Counted from the stretch's first letter, positions 43,835-54,720 are shown. The stretch: 64,000 nt of DNA from Heterohyrax brucei (GCA_028571685.1 CM053162.1:65646351-65710350); one strand, 5' to 3'. Program-made: numbers and translations. The notes: a model not told the origin generated them from the sequence alone.

Positions 43835-44101
43835 GTCAAACTCGTTCAGGGCTGCGGCCAGCTCGCCGATGCCCGTGTGGCCTTTGGCTTCATCTGTCGG
43901 CGAGGTAGCTTGAGCGGCATTGGAGATGCCAGCAATGGCTTCCTGGACTTGTTTAAACACGTAATCTCGGTTGGCTCTTGTGGCAGCCACATCGGGGTGG
44001 CGGAGAAATGCTTGGGAGGCCGTGTACAGCATGGTGGCATTCTTCTTGAGAGCTCCTCGGGCAGCTGCCATCTCGTCCCGACAGTGAGGGTCTTTCAGCT
44101 C
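43835..44101 (-). CDS. CTNNA2: CTNNA2 coding exon (89 codons, end of N domain)
   Basis: Minus-strand exon translating from ELKDPHCRDEMAAARG through HPDVAATRANRDYVFKQ to IGELAAALNEFD. This is the distal part of the alpha-catenin N domain, a helical bundle used for beta-catenin binding and homodimerisation in the family. The acceptor is a pyrimidine-rich tract ending TCCTTCAG at 44102-44103. The donor is GTAAGC with GT at 43833-43834. Length is 267 bases, phase 0 at both ends. ELKDPHCRDEMAAARGALKK fits CTNNA2; alpha-E has ELKDVGHRDQMAAARGILQK at this place, so the paralogue call is firm. By recalled human numbering it covers residues about 196-284. It joins in frame to the 40-codon exon upstream and to the 68-codon exon 43.4 kb downstream. 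Read-through in the same frame on either side is intron. Confidence 0.98.
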
Positions 44102-44694
44102 CTGAAGGAATAAAACAAGACCTGTCACAGGCATGAAATGCCCCATAGAGGCACCTGTAGTTGGACTTTTAATCACAGTCTCTTAGAAGCCAACTGAATT
44201 TCAGTAACCACCTATTCCCCTTGGTGCTCTCTCTCACTGCCAGGAGTCTGCACATCCTGTTGGTTTCTTATGGGAAACAGCTGAGCTTCCCTCTGCCCAC
44301 TACCTGTTCACCCAACAGTGAGTCAAGACTGTGAGGCAAGCACAGTGTATTTCCACTCTAGGACTGTCAAGATGACTCAACATTAATAAGCAACTGAACC
44401 ATCTAGTGTTCTTCTCTGAAGAGTCACAACCAATTTATGCCAGCCAAAGCAATTTCTATACCAGAGTTCTTAATTTTGAGCCCAAAAGATGAAAACCAGT
44501 AAATAAGTAACATGTATCTGGGTGTAGTCTCTGTGTAAGCAATGAACTGGGTCTGGGGTTAGAAGGGTTCTCCTAGCTGGTCACAAAGGGCCTTATAAAC
44601 CACCACAGCACAAGATTCAGAAGTTTCATTCCTTTCATAAAGGTTTTCCATGAACAGGCATTTATCTTTTCCCAGGACAGGATTGCTGTACCCC

Positions 44695-44881
44695 CAAACA
44701 AACAAACAAACCCACTGTCATCGAGTTGATTTCAACTCATAGTGATCCTATAGAACAGAGTAGAACTGCCCCACTGAGTTTTGAAGGAGTGCTTCTCGTA
44801 TTTAGTTAGCAGACATAGCACTTAATGACTTTTTAAAGGTTAGCAGACATAGCACTTAACCACTATGCCACCAGGGTCTCC
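44695..44881 (-). mobile_element. AfroSINE, short form with internal duplication
   Basis: CAAACAAACAAACAAACCCA tail complement to CTATGCCACCAGGGTCTCC. GTTAGCAGACATAGCACTTA occurs twice, at about 44802 and 44838, which makes the copy longer than usual. Confidence 0.93.
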
Positions 44882-45124
44882 AGAGACAGAACAGAAATTA
44901 TAAATGGCTTTGGGAGAACAGAGTATAAGCGAGTCATATAGACATGCTACACCTTCTCAACTCAGACTCTTCTCCAAAGTCAGTACTAACGAGACATAGA
45001 AGAATTAAAGTCTTGAGAAGAGCATGGGTGGGTATTATTCAACCAAATTCCAAGAACAGGTAAAGAGAACTTGCATCTGAGACAGAGTTTAAGCAATCAC
45101 ACTGATGAGCCTTTTACACAGAGG

Positions 45125-45235
45125 ACACTGTAAGCTCTTTACAGGTAGGAACTAACTCTGGGTCAACTCTGAATCCTCCACCACATCAGCCTGCCACAGG
45201 AAGAACACCCAACAAAATGTTTGTTGAATACAACT
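45125..45235 (+). mobile_element. L2-like 3' end
   Basis: GACACTGTAAGCTCTTTACA, GGTAGGAACTAACTCTG and ATGTTTGTTGAATACAA follow the classic L2 3' end (GACTGTAAGCTCC..GGGCAGGGAC..ATGTTTGTTGAAT). Confidence 0.65.
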
Positions 45236-45989
45236 TCCCTGTTGGTCATAAAAACCTTAGAAAATATGGCTAGATAATGACCAAATTTACAAAGACTTCT
45301 GGAAACAGTCAAGAGGATGGATGAACGAGATTTTATCTCAGTCTTCTGTATATGTTTGGGGGTTTTTGCCCCACTTGGTAGAAAGCATGAGAATACATAC
45401 CTCCTGAACATTCTGATGGCACCTAAGAAACAAGCTGAGCTGTCTATCACTGAGGTGCCACCCCTCGGTGGAAGAGTGGGTGAAGAAGGTCCTGCTCAGG
45501 TCCCTGCCACCATCAGATGGACTCAACCACTCCTCTCTCCCTCCCACTCCCTTGCCTTCCCTTCCTTTTGTTAACAGTTTGTACCTCTATTTCATAAAAG
45601 CTTCACTGCTTCGGTGTGCATCCTCAGTGTACATGTGTGTGGTGGTGTCTACAGGGCTGGACAATATAAATTGAGAGCCAAAGGTGCCACCAAGACAGTG
45701 ACTGCAGCAGCCACTTCACAGTGAGGTATATGATTTGAATGCTATCTTCACAGCTGTCAGAACGTTAGTGTGGTCAGGCTGACAAGGTGCTTCCCAGTGA
45801 ACGTGGTGACCTGTGACCTACTCTACTTAAGCAGGAGTCACACCACAGTAGCCCACAGTGGTGTCAGAATTGGGTCAGCCTGGGAGAGTCTTCGTATTCA
45901 CAAGATGATTAGCTGTTCAGACTTACAAAGCCACAAAGTGATTTGTATTTTGGCATTTTAGACTCCAGGATTTCACAAACCCTTCCCAC

Positions 45990-46109
45990 CTGCTGTCTTC
46001 TCGCTGCTACATAGTTAAGCTTCACCATTTCTTTTCCAAACTCTTTAAAGCGATTGGCAAGGTCTTGCTCATTGGTGGCATTTTTGACAGCTTCCAGGGC
46101 CTCTTCCAC
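45990..46109 (-). CDS. CTNNA2: CTNNA2 coding exon (40 codons, N domain)
   Basis: Minus-strand exon translating VEEALEAVKNATNEQDLANR through to VKLNYVAARRQQ, a helical segment of the alpha-catenin N domain. The acceptor is AATCACTTCAG just above 46109. The donor GT lies at 45988-45989 in the context CAG|GTGGGAAGG, weaker than the GTAAG donors of the other two exons. Length is 120 bases, phase 0 at both ends, and the next codon after splicing is the GAG of ELKDPHC. Paralogue identity rests on EEALEAVKNATNEQDLANRF, where alpha-E has VEDGILKLRNAGNEQDLGIQ. By recalled human numbering it covers residues about 156-195. The previous exon (ending ..SHLKI) is not in the 17.9 kb to the right, so the upstream intron is at least that long. 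Confidence 0.97.
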
Positions 46110-46418
46110 CTGAAGTGATTAAAAAAAGAACATTTATTAACGAATGGTATTTCAATATCATTAACCATGTTGGGAATGTCAGATTACACAGAAATCAGAA
46201 TTAATACATATCAACATTTAAAGGTAGTGTGAGGAAGAAAACATCCCTAACAATCATTTACCTACAGTTACTTGTTCCAACAGTTTTCAAAGACTATGGA
46301 TAATTGGAAAATATAGTAACCACTGAATTCTTAGAGCAAATAAAATCATGTATGCATCGTATTTTATTGAGTTGTAAGTTCCTTTAAATTATACACTTTG
46401 AATTTCAAATGGAAATGT

Positions 46419-46593
46419 AAAACCCCAAACCAAAAACAAACCCATTGCCATTTAGTCAATTCCAACTCGTAGAGACCCTACAGGACAGAGTAGAACTGCT
46501 CCACAGAAGTTCCAAAGAGCACCTGGAGGGTTCAGAACTGCTGACCTTTGGGTTAGCAGACACTGCGCTTAACCACTACACCACCAGAGTTTC
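46419..46593 (-). mobile_element. AfroSINE, short form, with target duplication
   Basis: ACCCCAAACCAAAAACAAAC tail complement to CACTACACCACCAGAGTTTC head. AATGGAAATGT before (46408) and AATGGAAACGT after (46595) flank it. Confidence 0.95.
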
Positions 46594-46771
46594 CAATGGA
46601 AACGTTTTTAAAAAATCAGAATTTTAAAACAAATGCTGGAAATCTTTAGTGGAGGAAGTAGAACAAAATCAAAAGTAGAAATGGTTCATACCCAGAAACT
46701 GAGGAGTATCTTTTTGGTGTGTGCTTTAGATGAAGGTTTACTGAGCAAATTAGTCTCTCATTAAATGACTA

Positions 46772-47690
46772 ATACACGTAGTATTTTGTGACACTGGCTG
46801 GCAACATCATTTTTCAACATTCTCCCCATCTCATCTTGGCTTCCCAGGCAGCAGCTTTCTCGTCCCCTCCTGCCTTCTCACCCCCTCCTGCCTTCTCACC
46901 CTTGTCCTGGATTGCTGTACCCATTCAGTCCTGTAGTTTTTTTAATACTGTATTGCAGATGAATGTTTAGTAGACATATGTTTTGTGACAGTGGCTGCCA
47001 ACCCCATGACATGTCAGTGCTCCCCCTTCTCAAATTGCAGGGCCTCCTTACCACCTTTCCTGTACCCTCTGCCTTCTAGGTCTCGTGCCAGGGCTGGTGC
47101 GGCTGTGTAGTCTTGTTTTGTTTTATGGGTCTGTCTGATCTTTGGCTGAAGGGTGGGCTTCAGGAGTGACTTCATTCCTTGAGCTGAAGCAGTGTCAGGA
47201 GGCCCTACTCTCGATATTTCTCCTATCTCTGTCAGACCACTAAGTCTGTTCCTTGAGTTAGAATCGTATTCTGCATTTTTCTCCAGCTCTGCCTGGGACC
47301 CCCTATTGTAATCCCCATCACAGCAATCTGAAGTGGCAGCCGGGGAATGTCTAGCTGTGCTGGCCTCCCTCTGGTGGCAGCTGTGGTAGTTGTGGAACGT
47401 TCATCCTTTGGACTAAGCTTTCCTTTGTATCTATGGCTTTCTTCTCACTTTGCTCCAGACAGGGTGGGACCAGTGGAGGATCTTAGATGAGCTTTTACAG
47501 CCCCAGACACTACTTGCCAAAGTAGGACATAGACCATTTTCTCTGTCAAGTATGTTATGCCAACTGAGCTAAATGAGCCCTGACACCAGGATCCCCAGCC
47601 CTCAGCCCAGTATTTGGATCACTCAGGGAGTCTGAACATATCTAAGAAGCATCCCTGACCTGGAGTAACTTCTGACGCACAGAAAGTTTG
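46772..47690 (-). mobile_element. L1 3' UTR with tandem duplication
   Basis: CTCGTCCCCTCCTGCCTTCT, TGTTTTATGGGTCTGTCTGA, TCTTTGGCTGAAGGGTGGGC, CCTGGGACCCCCTATTGTAA and CAGCCCCAGACACTACTTGC follow the afrotherian L1 3' UTR read in complement. The first about 195 bases (from TTTTGTGACACTGGCTGGCA) recur from TTTTGTGACAGTGGCTGCCA at 46980. It shares the AGACCCCAGACGC-type block with 29351-30572. No ORF2. Confidence 0.72.
47361..47380 (-). promoter_or_regulatory. CTCF-like site inside L1 3' UTR
   Basis: The minus strand reads CTGCCACCAGAGGGAGGCCA, a strong CTCF-like word (CCACCAGAGGGAG). Confidence 0.5.
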
Positions 47691-47745
47691 GGGAAGTCTG
47701 AATTCCAACCCCAATCCTTTTAGCAACACCTCCACATCTGACACT

Positions 47746-48270
47746 CATGGGTTGAATTTTGTCCCCCACAAAAAATATCTACAGAAACTCGGCTGGGCCT
47801 TGATTACCAGCATTGTGTGTGCCCTCCACTTTATGATTTTCCTATGCTGTCAACCCTAATCTCTGCCTGTGGTTAACAGAGCGGATTATGGTAAACAGGC
47901 TTAGAGTAGGACTGTAGCATGCTTCACTAAGGGAGTTTTCCTGGCGTGTAGCTTGCACCACCTTTTATCCTTTCATGTGCAAGATACGAAAGAGAAGCAG
48001 GCAGAGTTAGGACCTCCATACCGTCAAGAAAGCAGTACCGGGAACAGAGCACATCCTTCAGATCTGAAGTTCCTGTGCCAAGATGTTCCCTGACCAAAGA
48101 CTGAAGAAACACAAGGACCTTCCTCCAGAGCCAACAGAGAAAGCTTTCCCCTGGAGTGAACATCCTGAATTTGGACTTGTAGCCTACTGGACTGGGTAAA
48201 AATAAACCTGCTTCGCTAAAGCCATCCATTTGTGGTATTTCTGTTAGCACAGTACCAGCCAACTAAAGCA
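47746..48270 (+). mobile_element. MaLR-like solo LTR fossil
   Basis: Opens CATGGGTTGAATTTTGTCCC, has ACAAGGACCTTCCTCCAGAG and GAATTTGGACTTGTAGCCTA, and ends CAGTACCAGCCAACTAAAGC. Same family and orientation as the others. Old, a single LTR without internal sequence. Confidence 0.8.
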
Positions 48271-49352
48271 GATACTAAAAGTATTATAGTTCCAAACTGA
48301 GTTTATTCTTCACCATTCTATGGTAAGAGGAAATTCTGAGCTTCTGCAAGCATGTGAATTGGAACTGCTGCTGCCTGTGACGGGGGCATCAGCTGGGAAT
48401 ACACAGAACAGCAGCCAGCATACTGCTCTAATAAAGAGACAGCCTTCCAAATCCCTGCATGTCTCATGACCCTTTTCCAGCATGGCCATGGACTTGAATT
48501 AGGTGTTCACCAAGACATCCTTTTATAAATGATTCGAAGATGTGAGCAGTACTAAAGTTTCCTCCCCTCAAAAATTATCTTACCCTTAACATGACATGAT
48601 CAATTTCTATCATTACTGAGCCTGTCACATCTTCATACCTATCTACTCAATTAAAGCTATAATTGATGATACTGCAGTGATGAAGTCACTGTTACGGAGC
48701 ATTTTTGTAGAAACAAATCCTCAGCTACAGTAGCCAAGAATATAGACCTGAAACAATAAATCACACAATAAACATTTTCAAAATCAAAACTTCTTAACTA
48801 TGAAGGGACCCTGGATCAAAGGCCCTTAACTAGCACAGGGACCTGATTGGGGCAGCAGAAAAAGAGAGAAGGCGACATTTATATCATCATAAGGAAAAGT
48901 GAAGAGGATACATGGATTGGCTCTTGTAATTTCGGGTAAATCAAAGAACACACACACAAACAGATGTTTGCAGAACAAAACTATGTATGATGACTCAAAT
49001 GTCTGGAGAATGCTACAGATTCACCCACACAGAGCTACAAAGATGTGCCTTTCTTTATGCTTGACACAAAGACAAAGGTGGTGATACAATTTCTTCAAGT
49101 TTCACTGAGCGAAGGAGGAAGACAGCAACTACAAGCCAGTGAGACAGATAGCATCAAACCTTTCACCCCATATATAATACCATTCAGTAACAGCCTTTAG
49201 TTAGAATATTTTCTAACTCTTTAGTTAGGAAAGAGGCACAGCTGGCATGGGGAATTACTTAAAAATTGAGGGTGGGGTGGTTCTCAGTCTAGACTCTACA
49301 TAAAATTGACCATCTCATCCTCCAGGGTGAGTCTGCATAATTCATCCTCGGC
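48271..49352. other. Intron stretch without recognised element
   Basis: Nothing recognised. No conserved-looking frame. Confidence 0.45.
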
Positions 49353-49452
49353 AGGTTAAATTCATCAGGCACACCTTGGAAACTCTATGCAATAGCTGCA
49401 TTCTGTCCTTTAGGGTCACTATGAGTCAGAATCAACTCAAACACAACAGGTG
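49353..49452 (+). mobile_element. AfroSINE 3' part
   Basis: AAATTCATCAGGCACACCTT, GGAAACTCTATGCAATAGCT and GGGTCACTATGAGTCAGAAT. It runs into a TG/TA microsatellite that may have grown from its tail. Confidence 0.88.
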
Positions 49453-49520
49453 TGTGTATGTATATGTACATATATGTGTCTGTGTGTGTAGATAATTAGA
49501 TGATAGATACATAGATGATT
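49449..49520. repeat. TG/TA and GATA simple repeat
   Basis: GTGTGTGTATGTATATGTAC and then TAGATGATAGATACATAGAT. Confidence 0.85.
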
Positions 49521-50284
49521 TTCTTCCTCAATGTTACTCATTTTCATTTCTTACCCAAGCTTTTATAATACTCAACGCACATAAGAAAACATTGTTGAAA
49601 AAAGGATTATTGTGTATTTGGATTCTTTCCAGGAATTCAAGCCAAATTATATTTTAGGATCTGTCCTAGACCATTCAAAACATTTTTGTAGTTTAAAAAG
49701 CATCTCATACCTCAAATCTTCAACACAACAAATCAGTGACATCTCACTTTCTAACAGATTTATAATCATCGTAACGTGGCTATCACCAGCATCACCAAGA
49801 AGACAGCTCTTGGCAGTTAATTTGTTCCTGCTGCTTATGTGAGTTGTAAATCTTTTCTCAGGGCATAAAAACTGGTTCCAGGGAAGGACAAAATAATTAC
49901 CTCATGGGGAGCTAAATTCTGAATTTTTCTTTCCACATATATACAACAGGATGCTTACCAGTTGTTAATCAGACCAATTTGTGGTATTTATTATGTTGTG
50001 TTATACATAATTTATTTTTGTACTGGTTTTCTATGAGAATTCCAGACACTGGTTTGAATTTATACTTCTATTTCAGTGAAGCTCTTTGGGGCATGGGGAC
50101 AAAACAAAACAAAGCATTGATGGGTTCTGTCTGCATAAAGGTAGATTTAGATATATTCAGAGCTTTCATCTATAAGGATCTGAGATCACCTAGCCAAAAG
50201 TTGTCACACAGAACCAGGTTCAGATCTATCTAAATTCCCACAGTAATAAAATAAATTGGACCAAAATCTTGATACATACATTGC
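49521..50284. other. AT-rich intron stretch
   Basis: Nothing recognised. Confidence 0.45.
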
Positions 50285-50285
50285 T

Positions 50286-50404
50286 ATTAGACAGATGATT
50301 GATAGAAAAATAGATGATATATAGATAGGTAGGTAGGTAGATGGATGGATGGGTGAGTGAGTGGGAGAATGCACAGACAGATGGACGGACAGACAGACAG
50401 ATAG
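50286..50404. repeat. Compound tetranucleotide microsatellite
   Basis: Runs of GATA, GGTA, GGAT, GAGT and GACA units in succession (AGGTAGGTAGGTAGATGGAT, ACGGACAGACAGACAGATAG). Confidence 0.92.
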
Positions 50405-50715
50405 CATGTTGAAGAGGTGTAGATAAGGAAGAAAAAAGACGTGTGTAGCTTCTTTTGACAATTGACAATTAATATAAAACATCAGATTTTTATTTTTAAG
50501 CAGTGTCACTAGTCTTTCTGGATGGCTGGGAAAAGAAATTGATACTTAGGAAGAAACGTCTTGTCCTCAAACCTTTACTGGCCATTCAAGTGCTCAAGAA
50601 GGCATCAGTTGAACAAACAGTGTTTCTTATACTGACACTGGATCCAAAGTGCACCTGCCTGGGCCCTACCGTAAACAGATACTTCATTCACTGTATGTAG
50701 GGAGAGCCAAGGTGG

Positions 50716-50916
50716 CAGCCTGGTGTCCATTGGAACCTCAGCTCTGTCACCTGTTATCTCTGTCATCTGGAGGAAGCCACTTCACCTCTCCCACCCTCAG
50801 TGTCTTCATCAGCGAAATAAGGATGGTCTACACACTCCACAAGGTAGTTACAAGGCTTACAGGAGGTAAGAAATGCAAAGCACCGATGCTCAGCACAGTG
50901 CTTGTCCAAACCCGCC
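50716..50916 (+). mobile_element. MIR
   Basis: CTCAGCTCTGTCACCTGTTA, GGAGGAAGCCACTTCACCTC, CCTCAGTGTCTTCATC, ATAAGGATGGT and GTAAGAAATGCAAAGCACC..CAGCACAGTGCTTG reproduce the MIR consensus over most of its length. Confidence 0.87.
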
Positions 50917-51642
50917 AGCTCCGTAAACAGAGCTATTGACCTCTTCTGTAATACCTGTTTTATAGCAGGTGGGGAGGTGGAAATCCCTAACTAATGTGGA
51001 GGGGGGAGAACTTTTTCTTATTTTCCCCATGTCTGCAGATGACAGGAGTCCTGGGTGGGAAGAGGAATGCTGCCGAGAGGACCCCGTCACAGGTGAGGGG
51101 CAGGAGGGCCACAGTAACGGCATGTGCTTTCCATAAGGATGGGATTCCGAAGACCCCACGTCTCCCACTGGGAGCTACTGAAAAAGGACCCCTCAAAGGC
51201 AGCCACTATAACATCCACCAATAGAAATGCTGTCCCCATCTGGGGCAGGGCACAGGTGACAGCTGCTCCTCAGGCCAAGCTATAAACAGCACAGCAGGAA
51301 ATCCTTCCTGAGTCAGATACCCCTGTTCTTAGTATCTGCAGCCCAGAACAGCTGGAAAAAACTGAAAGGTGTAGAGAAGACATGGAAACATGTTCCCCCT
51401 GAGTGAATGTAGATACCATTTCCAGGGATTGTTAGTTAGAACTCTTTTAAAATTCTGGTCTTTTGAGAGAGTGTGCCTGCCTGCACCTATTATTTAGTTA
51501 CAGCTTTGTCAGACTGTTTGAGAAAATCTTTGTAACAGTCTCTGTTTTTCCTGGCTGAAATGGCCCTAATTTAGTTTTTATATAAAAAAAAGTGACCAAA
51601 GAATTATTTTATTCGTCAAATATTTATTAAATACCTATTGTG
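50917..51642. other. Intron stretch without recognised element
   Basis: Ends in ATTCGTCAAATATTTATTAA, which resembles an old MIR/L2 end cut by the next SINE. Confidence 0.45.
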
Positions 51643-51800
51643 ATAGAAACTCTGGTGGTGTAGTGGTTACCTGCTACTACAACTGCTAACTAGGTCAGCA
51701 ATTCAAGTTGACCAGGGGCTCCTGGGAGACTCTATGGGGCAGTTCTGCTTTGGCTACAGGCTCACTGTGAGTCAGAATCAGTTCAACAGCAATGAATTTA
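51643..51800 (+). mobile_element. AfroSINE, short form
   Basis: GAAACTCTGGTGGTGTAGTG head, CTATGGGGCAGTTCTGCTTT and TCACTGTGAGTCAGAATCAG. Confidence 0.92.
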
Positions 51801-52509
51801 TCTGCTTTTTTTCTTTGTTTGGGTGAGCTAGACAGGCCTAATGGGGACAGGAAGAGTACTGAAACTGAGGATCCAGATTCGTCATCATCCCCCCCCACCC
51901 CACAGTGTGTGACATCTGGTACATCTGCTACAACCAGGGCTGGAAATCATTCTCGTCATGATTGTCACTGATTTGTGGAGAGACTGGCATTCTTCTCAGC
52001 TCAGTATGATTATCTTTTGGTTGGATTTCAAATATGACTGTCTGAGAAGCCAAATTTAACTCTTTTTTCAGGTGCGGCTTCACAGTTAAACGAAAAATAT
52101 CATACCAGAAACAGGAGCCAACCAAATGAAGAAATGAATGAACGTGAGTGGGCTTCCATACCTGCGGGACTTACTGAGCAACCCTCCCTGGTTTGACTGC
52201 ACCACGGGTGCCTGGACACTATCATATTTAACTATCCTCCACTGATAAGTTGACCCTTTTGACTAAATGTTCCCTTTCCTTGACAAGTTGGCCTTTTTGA
52301 TGAAATATTCTTTCAGCTTGATAAGCTGGTCTTCTTGATTAAGTTTGCTCATTCCTAGTTAACAAGCGAATAACATGATTCATCAGAAAGTAAAATTGAT
52401 AAATGCTAGAGTACTTTATTCTTAAAGTTCAAAGGCACAAAAAATGTAATTTATGATGTATTTCCAAAGTTATTTTCAGTTTATGCAAAAATAATGAAAA
52501 TAGAGAGTA
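51801..52509. other. Intron stretch without recognised element
   Basis: A variant near-repeat of TTGACCCTTTTGACTAAATG / TTGGCCTTTTTGATGAAATA / CTGGTCTTCTTGATTAAGTT occurs at 52250-52345. No family was recognised. Confidence 0.45.
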
Positions 52510-52712
52510 CCATCAAGTGCTTACTATGTACTAGACGTTGTTCTAAATTGTTTATATACATTCAATTCATTCCCCAAATCACCCCTTTACAATGAGATTC
52601 TTCCTATTTCCTCATTATACATGTAGAGACTGAGCTCAGAGAAGTTACCTAGCCAGCCAGAGCTCCTACAGGTGGTGAGTGACCGAGTTCAGATTTGAAT
52701 GCAGGTAGTTCA
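52510..52712 (-). mobile_element. MIR
   Basis: CAAGTGCTTACTATGTACTA, GACGTTGTTCTAAATTG, CATTATACATGTAGAGACTG and AGTTACCTAGCCAGCCAGAG are the complemented MIR landmarks in order. Confidence 0.87.
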
Positions 52713-53015
52713 GCTTAGAAGAAGTATAGCTAGAATGCTCCCTACAGGAAAGGATGGCTCGAGTTTGTTTCACATATTGTGGACATGCTATCAGGAGGGG
52801 CCAGTCCCTGGAGAAGGACATCATGCTTGGGAAAGTCAAGGGTCAGTGAAGAAGCAGAAGGCCCTCAACGAGATGGAATGGCACAGTGGCTGTGACAGTG
52901 GGTTGAAGCCGAAGAAGGACCGTGACGATGGCACAGGACTAGGCGGTGTTTCATTCTGCGGTACACAGGATCACTGGGAGGCAGCACTAACTCAGTCGTA
53001 CCTGACAGCAACAAG
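52713..53015 (+). mobile_element. RTE-type LINE 3' end
   Basis: ATTGTGGACATGCTATCAGG, GGGCCAGTCCCTGGAGAAGG, ACATCATGCTTGG and GATGGAATGGCACAGTGGCT, ending in CACTGGGAGGCAGCACTAAC..CAGTCGTACCTGACAGC. 5'-truncated. Confidence 0.82.
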
Positions 53016-53193
53016 TTCAGCTCCAGTCCTAATTCCTGGGCTATGCTGCTTCAACTTCCCAGGAAGAGCGGTTTCAAAGGCCGATAGAGTTGGGGTTTGG
53101 CTTTCACCCATCAAGTGGTTACCAAGACTCACAAAGATCCTCACTCCATCTGATGAGTCTCCCACCTTTAGTCATTCTGCATTCTTTCCAAAC

Positions 53194-53358
53194 TAAAATA
53201 CCAAATCCAGTACTGTAGAGTTGATTCAGACTCATAGCGACCCTGTAGGTCAGAGTAGACCTGTCCCACAGAGTTTCCAAGGAGTGCCTGGTGGATTTGA
53301 ACAGCTGTCCTTATGGTGAACAGATGTAGCACTTAGCCCCTATGCCACTAGGGTTTCC
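53194..53358 (-). mobile_element. AfroSINE, short form
   Basis: AAATACCAAATCCAGTACTG tail complement to CTATGCCACTAGGGTTTCC head. Confidence 0.93.
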
Positions 53359-53469
53359 TCTAGGTTCTTACCATGTCTAAAACCTACCCCTTATTTACAC
53401 TACACCTTGTTGTTTTAGCCCATCCTTGCCTTGGTCTCACGCCTCCTCTAGTTCCTCCACACTGTTACC

Positions 53470-53638
53470 AAGAAACTGTGGGGGTGTAGTGGTTAAGTGC
53501 CATGGCTGCTAACCAAAAGACCAGCAGTGCCAATCTACCAGGCGCTCCTTGGAAACTCTATGGGGAGGTTTCTACCCTGCTCTATAGGGTTGCTAGGAAT
53601 CAGAATCGACTCTGCGAGAGTGGGTTTAGTTGTTTTGC
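53470..53638 (+). mobile_element. AfroSINE, short form
   Basis: AGAAACTGTGGGGGTGTAGT head, CGCTCCTTGGAAACTCTATG and GTGGGTTTAGTTGTTTTGC tail. Confidence 0.93.
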
Positions 53639-53715
53639 TTTGATTGCCAAGATTCCTGATCTAAACAATGAATCAAATTGTAATGCTTAGAGCTACTCAA
53701 TACCAAGCACATAAA

Positions 53716-53877
53716 AAATAAAAATAAACAGTGCTGTGGGGTTGATTCCAACTCATAGCAACATAAAGGTGAGAGTCAAACTGCCCCAGAGTTTCCAAGA
53801 AGCACTTGGCAGATTTGAACCGCCAACCTTCTGGTTAGCATTAGTAACACTTAACCACTATGCCACCAGGGTTTCCA
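53716..53877 (-). mobile_element. AfroSINE, short form
   Basis: AATAAAAATAAACAGTGCTG tail complement to CTATGCCACCAGGGTTTCC head. Third of an alternating minus/plus/minus cluster. Confidence 0.93.
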
Positions 53878-54720
53878 GTAGATCCCCATCATCTCAGTGA
53901 CAGAGTCCCCAGCTAATTATTGTGCTACCCAGATCTGCATCAACCTGCTTCACGACACCCAGTCTCATTACTTCCTCTCCACACCTTGCCCTCCTTGTTC
54001 TAGTGACGTGGAATAGCTCATATCATTTTAAACACCCCACGTCCCCTCTGTTGCTCTCATGTCTTTGTTCTATCTTTGGGCTATGAAACTCTCTGTCACT
54101 GAGCTCTAGTGCCAGATCTAAGCCCAGCTTTTTGTTATCATAATAGCAAGTTCATTTTCCTTAAAGAAACCACTCTTGCCCTGTATTGCCTTTGAGCTCT
54201 AAATCTGAGTACCTGTGGCCTGCTCCATGAAAATAAAATGGGTCTTTGAAATGGTCTTCTTTTCTCAGCTGTCAAGATGATGCATTTTGTCAGTGGAGGG
54301 TGCTGGAGAGAACTGTAGGAAGAAAGGTTTTGTTCTCCTAGTTCTGGTAGGCCTCCCCTACGGCTTCCTACAGCAGAGATGAGCACTCCAGTACAAGGTT
54401 GCTCCTCCCTGCCCCACCACACCAGGCTGTCTAAGAGTACCTTCACTGTGACTCTTCCCATGAGCAGCTTTGACCAACACCCTAAAGGTGGACTTCTCTG
54501 TCAGCTGCTGAGTCACCACCCTGCCTTCCAACAGGGTCTGCATCTCAGTCCTGGCAAGAAGAGATGTGGCCATCCCTTGAGTGCTCTACCTTAGCCCTTG
54601 AAGTGGTGGCTGGTCCTTAGATCTGCTGTTCCTAAGTTCTTTAGAGCTCTTCCTTATTAGCCAATCCTTTCTTACTCCAGTCTACTATCAGAACAAATAT
54701 TATTAAACTATCTTATAATT
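53878..54720. other. Intron stretch with possible L2 fragment
   Basis: 53930-54130 (CTTCCTCTCCACACCTTGCC, CTCCTTGTTCTAG, AAACACCCCACGTCCCCTCT) resembles an L2 3' region in plus orientation. The remainder is unrecognised. Confidence 0.4.

Larger units (their letters stand above)
44102..45989 (-). other. CTNNA2: CTNNA2 short intron between the 40- and 89-codon exons
   Basis: A 1,888-base intron from donor GTGGGA (read leftwards from 45989) to acceptor CTTCAG at 44102. It contains one minus-strand AfroSINE (44695-44881) and an L2-like 3' end (45125-45235). The remaining sequence shows nothing recognisable. Confidence 0.93.
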
